Source: Eubacterium sp. (GTDB taxonomy: Bacteria > Bacillota > Clostridia > Lachnospirales > Lachnospiraceae). From it: a stretch of DNA of 49,601 nt. The stretch covers positions 1 to 49,601 of the forward strand of contig JAGBBZ010000011.1 of the NCBI GenBank assembly GCA_017938215.1. The letters run 5' to 3'. The first letter of the stretch is position 1, and every line of letters begins with the position of its first letter. The translations under genes were made by a program, and so were the position numbers. Positions 41,286 through 49,601 of the stretch are shown here, one piece after another. Below the pieces are notes generated by a model. The model had not been told where the DNA came from, ran no database searches, and saw only the letters and a list, made by a program, of their open reading frames with translations.

Positions 41286-41729
41286 ATGGAATACAATAAA
41301 GTAATATTCGTGAGCAAAGAAAATATTACGCTAAGTCCCTTGGCGGAATGGTTGTTTAAAAGTATATTGATGGACAAGGAAAAGGAAATTCTGTCCCGCG
41401 GGCTGGTGGTGTTATTTCCGGAACCACGAAATATGAAGGTGACAGATATTCTCATGACTCATTCCATCCCTTGCGAGGAGCAGATATCCCAGGAGTTTTC
41501 AGCAGAAGAGGTAACGGATGAGACCTTGGTGATTACGATGAATTTTGCCGAAAAGGTAAAGGTTTTAGAAGAATTCGGTGTGGACAAAAATGTATATACC
41601 ATGCATGAATTTGCCGGGGAAGAGGGAGAATTATTGCCACCTCACGGGGAAGAAAGCGTCTATGAAGCAAGTTATGTAGAGATAAAAGATTTGCTTTACA
41701 AAATAAAGAAAAAATTGGAATGGAGGTAA
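41286..41729 (+). CDS. Low-molecular-weight phosphatase-like protein lacking catalytic residues (YwlE position)
   Basis: A 147-residue protein that follows the low-molecular-weight tyrosine/arginine phosphatase fold in outline (IFVSKENITLSPLAEWLF at the N-terminus, GEESVYEASYVEIKDLL near the end). The active-site loop CX5RSP is changed to S-KENIT-L-SP: Ser10 replaces the nucleophile Cys and Leu16 replaces the phosphate-binding Arg. The late DP(F/Y)G loop is LPPHG, so the general-acid Asp is gone as well. It lies between sua5 and rpiB, exactly where B. subtilis has ywlE, the protein-arginine phosphatase. It is intact, with AGGAGG 7 bases before ATG 41286, so it is likely a pseudo-enzyme with a binding role, not a decayed gene. 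Confidence 0.75.
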   Translation: MEYNKVIFVSKENITLSPLAEWLFKSILMDKEKEILSRGLVVLFPEPRNMKVTDILMTHSIPCEEQISQEFSAEEVTDETLVITMNFAEKVKVLEEFGVDKNVYTMHEFAGEEGELLPPHGEESVYEASYVEIKDLLYKIKKKLEWR

Positions 41730-41733
41730 CGAT

Positions 41734-42165
41734 ATGATAGCATTGGGAAGTGACCAGGCAGGTTATGAGTTGAAGCAGGAGATTATCAAATATCTGGAAG
41801 AAAAGGGATTGGAGTACAAAGACTATGGCAGTTATAGTGCGGATCCTGTGGATTATCCAGTGTATGGAAAGAAAGTGGCACATGCTGTGGCAGACGGAGA
41901 GTGTGAGAAGGGAATCTTGATCTGTGGAACGGGAATTGGCATCTCCATTGCAGCAAATAAAGTGAAGGGGGTTCGTGCGGCACTGTGTAGCGATTGCTTT
42001 AGCGCAGAGGCCACAAGACTTCACAACGATGCGAATATTGTAGCATTTGGTGCGCGAGTAGTGGGAGCCGGCTTGGCAGTTAAGATTGTTGATACATTTT
42101 TAAATACAGAGTTTTCAGGGGCAGAGCGTCATGCAAGACGTGTGGCCATGTTAGAAAATGAATAA
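41734..42165 (+). CDS. rpiB: Ribose-5-phosphate isomerase B
   Basis: A 143-residue enzyme of the non-oxidative pentose phosphate pathway, interconverting ribose-5-phosphate and ribulose-5-phosphate. The catalytic Cys is in ILICGTGIGISIAANK, and the ring-opening His is in TRLHNDANIVAFGAR. The N-terminal motif is SDQAGYELK, with Gln where SDHAG is usual. Length is typical. GGAGG lies 6 bases before the ATG and only 4 bases separate it from the preceding stop, so the two are coupled. In B. subtilis the equivalent gene is ywlF, following ywlE. Confidence 0.93.
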   Translation: MIALGSDQAGYELKQEIIKYLEEKGLEYKDYGSYSADPVDYPVYGKKVAHAVADGECEKGILICGTGIGISIAANKVKGVRAALCSDCFSAEATRLHNDANIVAFGARVVGAGLAVKIVDTFLNTEFSGAERHARRVAMLENE

Positions 42166-42208
42166 CTCTGAATCGATACGAAAATGATTAGGAAGAGAGG
42201 AAATTACG

Positions 42209-43000
42209 ATGTTAGGTTTTATCGGATGCGGCAATATGGCGCAGGCAATGTTAAAAGGAATTACAGGAAAGAAACTTTATGATCCAAGTGAGATTATGGC
42301 AGCAGACCACAGTGAGCAGGCGTTGGAGACTGCTAAGGCGAATCTTGGAATTCAGGTAACGACAGACAATTGTCAGGTGGCAAGTCAGGCGGATGTTCTT
42401 GTTTTGGCGGTAAAGCCATTTCACTTTGAGACCGTAATTACGGAGATTCGAGATGTGGTAAAACCAGAGACATTGATTATTTCCATTGCTGCGGGACAGA
42501 CCATTGCGAATATTGAGCGTCTTTTTGGTAAGAATATCAAATTAGTGAGAAGTATGCCAAATACGCCAGCTCTTGTGTTGGAAGGAGCCGCTGGTGTGTG
42601 CTTCAATGCAAATGTAGTTGAGGATGAGAAAAAGACCGCCATGGCCTTGTTTTCCAGTTTTGGAATTGCCCATGAAGTCTCGGAGTCTCTTATCGATACG
42701 GTAGTTGGTGTCAGTGGAAGTTCGCCAGCGTATGTGTTTATGTTTATCGAAGCCATGGCAGATGCGGCGGTAGCAGATGGTATGCCACGAGCGCAAGCGT
42801 ATGAACTGGCAGCGCAAGCGGTGCTTGGAAGTGCGAAAATGGTTCTTGAGACTGGGAAACATCCTGGAGAATTGAAAGACATGGTATGCTCTCCGGCGGG
42901 AACTACCATTGAAGCTGTGCGAGTGTTAGAAAAAGAAGGATTCCGTAGCGCGGTAATCGAAGCACAGAAAGCTTGTGTAAAACGGGCGAAAGAAATGTAG
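42209..43000 (+). CDS. proC: Pyrroline-5-carboxylate reductase
   Basis: A 263-residue cytoplasmic enzyme, the last step of proline synthesis (pyrroline-5-carboxylate to proline with NAD(P)H). The Rossmann motif is GFIGCGNMAQAM at the N-terminus; VLAVKPFHFETV and the C-terminal dimer helices with GSSPAYVFMFIEAMADAAV and CSPAGTTIEAV are family signatures. GAGAGGAAA precedes the ATG. It follows rpiB by 43 bases and precedes the ATP synthase operon by 40 bases with no terminator in between. Confidence 0.94.
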   Translation: MLGFIGCGNMAQAMLKGITGKKLYDPSEIMAADHSEQALETAKANLGIQVTTDNCQVASQADVLVLAVKPFHFETVITEIRDVVKPETLIISIAAGQTIANIERLFGKNIKLVRSMPNTPALVLEGAAGVCFNANVVEDEKKTAMALFSSFGIAHEVSESLIDTVVGVSGSSPAYVFMFIEAMADAAVADGMPRAQAYELAAQAVLGSAKMVLETGKHPGELKDMVCSPAGTTIEAVRVLEKEGFRSAVIEAQKACVKRAKEM

Positions 43001-43040
43001 TTGGATGTATTGATGAAAAATTAAAATAGAAAGTTCGATT

Positions 43041-43334
43041 ATGAAAAAGAGAGATGAAAAAAAAGAGAGAAAAGAGATTTTTGGGGCACTAGCCATGATT
43101 ATGCAAATTGGTTTATCCATGATGACATGTATGGGAATCAGTTTTGCCATCGGGTACTATGTCGATCAGGCGTTAGGAACGAAGTTCTGGGTGTTGATTA
43201 TGCTTGTGATAGGAATTATGGCATCCATACGAAGTCTTTTTATCTTGACGGGGAAAATTGCTTCTACGGAAGATGACCAGAAAAATATAAGTAAGGGGGA
43301 TTCGGATGAAGGAAGCAAAAAAGACACTCTATAG
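43041..43334 (+). CDS. AtpZ/AtpI-family small membrane protein
   Basis: A 97-residue protein with a charged N-terminus, two membrane helices (about 15-37 and 49-68; the GISFAIGYYVDQALG loop between them is typical of AtpZ-like proteins) and a charged C-tail. Such proteins lie at the head of atp operons and help assembly of the c ring or Mg2+/Ca2+ supply. The ribosome site is weak (GAAAG). It overlaps the next gene by 29 bases, which suggests coupled translation. Confidence 0.75.
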   Translation: MKKRDEKKERKEIFGALAMIMQIGLSMMTCMGISFAIGYYVDQALGTKFWVLIMLVIGIMASIRSLFILTGKIASTEDDQKNISKGDSDEGSKKDTL

Positions 43335-43707
43335 AGTGATTCTTTTAATATGGGGTATGACGATTGTAGTAATTGTTGCCGGAATGGTTGCACGGATGTT
43401 TTTGACATTTTCTCTTCTAGCTTATGTGTTAGGACTTTTGCTGGGAAGCGGAATGTCAACGGTGCTTATGTTACATCGATTTTCTTCCATTGATTTGGAA
43501 CTGGACTTAGAGGAAAAAAGTGCTACCAACCATTCGAAAGCAATGGCAACCTTACGAACATTACTTGCCTTGGCCGCTCTTATCGTGGCGTTTCGATTTT
43601 CAAATTTCTTTATGCCACTTATGGTATTTGTGGGACTTTTTATTACAAAGGTGGCCGCTCTTTTGTACCCGGTATTTTTTCGGGATGAAGACCTACCTGT
43701 ACAATAG
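43306..43707 (+). CDS. atpI: ATP synthase subunit I (AtpI-like)
   Basis: A 133-residue protein with four predicted membrane helices (about 10-30, 33-53, 75-95, 100-122) and little else conserved, the layout of AtpI/UncI. It probably assists c-ring assembly. AAGGGGGATTCGG lies just before the ATG inside the previous gene. It is followed by atpB after about 70 bases. Confidence 0.75.
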   Translation: MKEAKKTLYRVILLIWGMTIVVIVAGMVARMFLTFSLLAYVLGLLLGSGMSTVLMLHRFSSIDLELDLEEKSATNHSKAMATLRTLLALAALIVAFRFSNFFMPLMVFVGLFITKVAALLYPVFFRDEDLPVQ

Positions 43708-43776
43708 TTTCTTCGGCAGATTTATCTGTCTGATGATAAAATTTTAAGGCATTTTGTCTTGGAAAGGAGAAAACAA

Positions 43777-44779
<1,003 letters not shown>

Positions 44780-44842
44780 GTTTTCGACGGATAGAAAAAA
44801 TATGGGTTATGCATGAAAGAGTGCGTAGGAAAGGTGAAAGAT

Positions 44843-45361
44843 ATGGATGGTAAAATTTTCGGACTGGATTCGCAGTTATTTGCGGATATAGGAATTACGA
44901 TGATTGCCATGCTTGTATTGTTTATTCTTCTTTCATATCTTCTTTTCAATCCAGCGAGAGCCCTTATCAAAAAGCGTCAGGAGTATATCCAGGGACAGCT
45001 TGATGAGGCCGCACAGGCGCAGAACGATGCCATGGAAATGAAATCTCAGTATGATGAGAAACTTTCCAAAGTAGACGCAGAAGCGTCGGAGCTTTTGGCG
45101 GATGCGCGTCGGAAAGCGTTGGATAAAGAGAAAGAAATTGTGGAAAAGGCATCCGAGGAAGCACATTTGATCAAGGTTCGTGCTGAGAAGGAAGTGGAGC
45201 TTGAAAAAGACAAAGTTCGCGATGAGATGAAACAGGAAATGGTTCAGGTGGCATCGGCAATGGCGGGCAGATTTGTAGCCGCTTCCATGGATGAGGATAA
45301 ACAAGCGCAGCTCATTGACGAGACATTGAAGGAAATGGGTGATAACACATGGCAAAATTAG
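44843..45361 (+). CDS. atpF: ATP synthase F0 subunit b
   Basis: A 172-residue stator protein: an N-terminal membrane helix (about 13-34, IGITMIAMLVLFILLSYLLF) followed by a long charged coiled coil (KRQEYIQGQLDEAAQAQND onward) that reaches up to F1. ATG 44843 is chosen over the in-frame ATG 44813 because AGGAAAGG lies 8 bases before it. Its end overlaps atpH by 13 bases. Confidence 0.92.
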   Translation: MDGKIFGLDSQLFADIGITMIAMLVLFILLSYLLFNPARALIKKRQEYIQGQLDEAAQAQNDAMEMKSQYDEKLSKVDAEASELLADARRKALDKEKEIVEKASEEAHLIKVRAEKEVELEKDKVRDEMKQEMVQVASAMAGRFVAASMDEDKQAQLIDETLKEMGDNTWQN

Positions 45362-45894
45362 TTTCAAAGGTATATGGAGATGCTTTGTTTTCTGTGGCAT
45401 TGGAGGAAAATCGACTGGATGAAATCTGGGACGAGGTAAAGGTGTTGCAGGATGCATTGACTGAGAATGGCGAATTTATGGATGTTATGGCACATCCGGA
45501 AATGACAAGAGAAAAAGGCTTGGCTCTGATTCGCGAGGCTTTTGCCGATAAGTTGTCAGATGTGATGATGGGATTTCTGGAGGTTCTTGTGAAAAAGGGA
45601 CGTTTTAGCGAGATCGTGTCAGTGTTGGAGCATTTTCAAAATGAAACAAGAGAATATAAACGAATCGGCGTTGTCTATGTGACGACACCGACGGAACTGA
45701 CGGATGCGCAGAAAGTCAGTATTGTAGAGAAGCTTACCCAGACATCGGGATATGAAACTCTCGAGATGAATTATGTGATTGATGCCAGCTTGCTTGGAGG
45801 AATCCGAATTCGCATCGGCGATCGGATTGTGGACAATAGCATCCAGACGAAGCTGGAAGAGATGACGAGAAAGTTAAGCAAGGTTCGGGTATGA
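45349..45894 (+). CDS. atpH: ATP synthase F1 subunit delta
   Basis: A 181-residue subunit linking the stator b subunits to the top of F1. It has the helical N-domain ([19 protein letters not shown]) and the C-terminal signature ([25 protein letters not shown]) of the delta/OSCP family. The ATG lies inside the last codons of atpF. Confidence 0.94.
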   Translation: MAKLVSKVYGDALFSVALEENRLDEIWDEVKVLQDALTENGEFMDVMAHPEMTREKGLALIREAFADKLSDVMMGFLEVLVKKGRFSEIVSVLEHFQNETREYKRIGVVYVTTPTELTDAQKVSIVEKLTQTSGYETLEMNYVIDASLLGGIRIRIGDRIVDNSIQTKLEEMTRKLSKVRV

Positions 45895-45922
45895 CTTCCA
45901 GGAAAGTAGGTGTTTAGAAAAC

Positions 45923-47437
45923 ATGAATTTGAGACCTGAAGAAATCAGTTCAGTGATTAAAGAAGAGATAAAGAAATATAGCACCGAGTTTGAAGTAGCT
46001 GATGTGGGAACCGTAATTCAGGTGGCAGATGGTATCGCCCGTGTCCATGGATTGGAAAAGGCGATGCAGGGAGAGCTGCTGGAGTTTCCAAATGAAATCT
46101 ACGGAATGGTGCTGAATCTGGAGGAGGACAATGTAGGTGCGGTTCTTCTGGGAGATTCATCGAACATAAACGAAGGAGATACGGTTAAGACAACGGGACG
46201 TGTGGCGACAGTACCAGTAGGCGATGCCATGCTCGGCCGTGTTGTTAATGCATTGGGACAGCCGATCGATGGCAAAGGACCGATTAAGACCGACAAGATT
46301 CGTCCGGTAGAACGTGTGGCAAGTGGTGTTATTTCCAGAAAATCAGTCGATACACCATTGCAGACGGGTATTAAGGCGATTGACTCCATGGTTCCGATTG
46401 GACGTGGACAGCGTGAGTTGATCATCGGTGACCGTCAGACAGGTAAGACGGCGATCGCCATTGATACGATTTTGAATCAGAAGGATCAAAATGTTCTTTG
46501 TATTTATGTTGCCATTGGTCAGAAGGCATCCACGGTGGCAAACATTGTAAAAACATTGGAAGACAATGGAGCGATGGACTATACAACTGTAGTTGCTTCT
46601 ACGGCAAGTGAGCTTGCTCCTCTTCAATATATTGCACCGTATGCCGGTTGTGCCATCGGTGAAGAATGGATGGAAGCAGGAAAAGATGTATTGATCGTTT
46701 ACGACGATTTGAGTAAACATGCGGCAGCGTATCGTACCCTGTCCTTGTTGCTTCGTCGTCCACCGGGACGTGAGGCATATCCGGGAGATGTCTTCTATTT
46801 GCACTCCAGACTGTTGGAGCGTGCGGCAAGACTTTCGGATAAATTGGGCGGTGGCTCTTTGACAGCCCTTCCAATCATCGAGACACAGGCGGGTGACGTA
46901 TCGGCGTACATTCCGACCAACGTTATTTCCATTACTGACGGACAGATTTATCTGGAGACAGAGATGTTCAACTCCGGTTTTCGTCCAGCGGTAAATCCGG
47001 GTCTGAGTGTATCTCGTGTAGGTGGTTCCGCACAGATTAAGGCAATGAAGAAAATTGCCGGTCCAATCCGTATTGAGCTTGCTCAGTATCGTGAGTTGGC
47101 AGCATTTGCACAGTTTGGTTCGGATTTGGATGCGGATACAAAACAGAAGTTGGATCAGGGTGAACGAATCCGTGAGATTTTGAAACAGGATCAATACGCG
47201 CCATTGCCGGTATGGTATCAGGTAATTATCATTTACGCAGCGACAAAGAAATATTTGTTGGATGTTGCGGTTGAAGATATTCTTGACTTCGAGAAGGGAT
47301 TGTTTGAATTTGTGGATACCAAGTATCCGGAAGTTCCAGCGGCAATTCGTGATGAAAAAGAAGTGAGTGAAGAGACCGAAAAAGCGTTGATTCAGGCAAT
47401 TGAAGAATATAAGAAACAGTGGGCGCATGAAGCTTAA
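45923..47437 (+). CDS. atpA: ATP synthase F1 subunit alpha
   Basis: A 504-residue non-catalytic nucleotide-binding subunit of F1. The P-loop is GDRQTGKT (169-176). The arginine-finger region appears as [19 protein letters not shown], and the catalytic-core segment as [27 protein letters not shown]. Length is normal. The start [13 protein letters not shown] is typical. It lies 28 bases after atpH. Confidence 0.97.
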   Translation: MNLRPEEISSVIKEEIKKYSTEFEVADVGTVIQVADGIARVHGLEKAMQGELLEFPNEIYGMVLNLEEDNVGAVLLGDSSNINEGDTVKTTGRVATVPVGDAMLGRVVNALGQPIDGKGPIKTDKIRPVERVASGVISRKSVDTPLQTGIKAIDSMVPIGRGQRELIIGDRQTGKTAIAIDTILNQKDQNVLCIYVAIGQKASTVANIVKTLEDNGAMDYTTVVASTASELAPLQYIAPYAGCAIGEEWMEAGKDVLIVYDDLSKHAAAYRTLSLLLRRPPGREAYPGDVFYLHSRLLERAARLSDKLGGGSLTALPIIETQAGDVSAYIPTNVISITDGQIYLETEMFNSGFRPAVNPGLSVSRVGGSAQIKAMKKIAGPIRIELAQYRELAAFAQFGSDLDADTKQKLDQGERIREILKQDQYAPLPVWYQVIIIYAATKKYLLDVAVEDILDFEKGLFEFVDTKYPEVPAAIRDEKEVSEETEKALIQAIEEYKKQWAHEA

Positions 47438-47451
47438 GTGGAGGGTTGTAT

Positions 47452-48339
47452 ATGGCCTCAATGAGAGATATTAAACGACGTAAGGCGAGTATACAGAGTA
47501 CGTCACAGATAACCAAAGCCATGAAGCTGGTTTCCACCGTAAAGTTGCAGCATGCCAAGGGAAGAGCCGAGGAAACAAAGCCGTATTTTGATAAAATGTA
47601 CGAGACGGTTTCCGGGATGTTGGCTCGTTCCGGCAACGTGGATCATCCATTGTTGACAGAGCGTGAAACCGTTGGTCCCAAGAAGAAGGGTGTCATACTC
47701 ATCAGCTCCAATCGTGGTCTGGCTGGTGGCTACAACTCCAATGTGGTGAAGCTTGTTACCCAAGGGGACTTTTCCAAAGAGGATACGGTGATCTATCCTG
47801 TGGGTCGAAAAGGCTTGGAAGCAATGCAACGCTATGGATATGAGTGTCGGGGTGATTATTCGGAAGTAATGAATAATCCTCTCTTTGGTGATGCGATTTC
47901 CATTGGAAAAGCAGTGGTTTCTGCATTGGAAAATGGCGAAATCGACGAGGTTTATCTGGCATATACGGTTTTTAAAAATACAGTAACCCATGTTCCAACA
48001 TTGATTAAGCTTCTTCCGTTTTCTGCAGAGGATATGGCGTCCGAAGAGCAGGATGTGGCGGAGACAAATGCGTCGGACCAGTTACTGATGAACTATGAAC
48101 CGGCAGAGTCGGAGACGTTGGGATACATTATCCCTATGTATATGAACAGCCTTATATTTGGTGCGTTGGTAGAGGCAGTGGCCAGCGAAAACGGAGCCCG
48201 TATGCAGGCGATGGATTCGGCTACCAGCAACGCAGAAGAGATGATTGATAAGTTGGGCTTGCAGTATAACCGTGCAAGACAGTCTGCAATCACTCAGGAA
48301 TTGACAGAGATTGTCGCCGGAGCGTCGGCGATTGAATAA
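47452..48339 (+). CDS. atpG: ATP synthase F1 subunit gamma
   Basis: A 295-residue central shaft subunit with the two long terminal helices (MRDIKRRKASIQSTSQITKA at the start; ATSNAEEMIDKLGLQYNRAR near the end) and the central Rossmann-like part (ILISSNRGLAGGYNSNV). ATG 47452 is preferred to TTG 47446 because GGAGGG is 6 bases before the ATG. It is followed by 98 bases of hairpins before atpD. Confidence 0.95.
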   Translation: MASMRDIKRRKASIQSTSQITKAMKLVSTVKLQHAKGRAEETKPYFDKMYETVSGMLARSGNVDHPLLTERETVGPKKKGVILISSNRGLAGGYNSNVVKLVTQGDFSKEDTVIYPVGRKGLEAMQRYGYECRGDYSEVMNNPLFGDAISIGKAVVSALENGEIDEVYLAYTVFKNTVTHVPTLIKLLPFSAEDMASEEQDVAETNASDQLLMNYEPAESETLGYIIPMYMNSLIFGALVEAVASENGARMQAMDSATSNAEEMIDKLGLQYNRARQSAITQELTEIVAGASAIE

Positions 48340-48340
48340 A

Positions 48341-48408
48341 ATCTCCTGCCATAGCAGGAGATAGCAAGTTGCTAGTGCAACTTGAGAAATGCGCAAAAAA
48401 CATGCGCA
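48341..48408 (+). ncRNA. Three-hairpin cassette between atpG and atpD
   Basis: Stems in order: A, ATCTCCTGC/GCAGGAGAT with loop CATA (48341-48362); B, CAAGTTGC/GCAACTTG with loop TAGT (48365-48384); C, TGCGCA/TGCGCA with a 7-base loop (48390-48408). The gaps of 2 and 5 bases and the purine-only second gap match the cassette before rnfD, while stems A and C have different bases that still pair. It begins right after the atpG stop and leaves the GGAG of atpD free. Confidence 0.55.
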
Positions 48409-48416
48409 AGAAATAA

Positions 48417-49601
<1,185 letters not shown>

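Noticed and set aside
46343-47461. 372-codon minus-strand frame opposite atpA
   Set aside because: Antisense shadow of a highly conserved gene; no ribosome site or recognisable domain.

Overview
The window reads as a chromosomal segment of a low-to-mid GC, anaerobic, spore-forming Clostridia member, most likely a Lachnospiraceae. The evidence is a Rnf complex in rnfCDGEAB order, an F-type ATP synthase with a sodium-type c subunit, SpoIIID behind a sigma-E-like promoter, a CwlD-type amidase next to a GH18 cell-wall hydrolase, BspA-like leucine-rich-repeat proteins, very large Ig/Fn3 surface proteins, strong AGGAGG ribosome binding sites and several TTG starts. The species cannot be named from the sequence alone.

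Layout. 1-1107: two tandem BspA-like secreted proteins, the first cut by the window edge. 1190-5301 (minus strand): a small unknown gene, a SAM methyltransferase, fabF and an ABC-F ATPase. 5302-5471: a divergent control region with an 18-bp perfect palindrome. 5472-17309: one gene for a 3,945-residue secreted mosaic protein, facing a secreted subtilisin-like protease (17388-19514) across a shared bidirectional terminator; both proteins end in the same kind of basic Fn3 module. 19676-22046: spoIIID, a long palindrome, a GSI-beta-like glnA and an internally deleted chemotaxis receptor. 22179-26099: a probable major surface-layer-type protein with a near-consensus promoter and a 5' hairpin.

From 26265 to the end every gene is on the plus strand: the Rnf operon; a voltage-gated-type K+ channel; a compact cluster of stand-alone NRPS-like parts (phosphopantetheinyl transferase, SCP2 protein, alpha/beta hydrolase, condensation-like protein, carrier protein, adenylating enzyme); a GH18 protein and cwlD; a sua5/ywlE-like/rpiB block in which the YwlE-like phosphatase has lost its catalytic residues; proC; and the ATP synthase operon, cut off inside atpD.

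How the genes fit together. Rnf (ferredoxin:NAD+ oxidoreductase) and an ATP synthase carrying the Na+-binding signature in its c subunit form a plausible sodium-based energy circuit. Both operons contain, between two genes, a similar three-hairpin cassette whose stems differ in sequence but keep their pairing. The stand-alone A-T-C cluster is the best candidate for an undescribed biosynthetic system: a carrier protein, its activating transferase, one adenylating enzyme and one condensing enzyme, with no product that I can name. No tRNA, rRNA, CRISPR array, insertion sequence or prophage gene was seen, and no gap between genes exceeds 300 bases.
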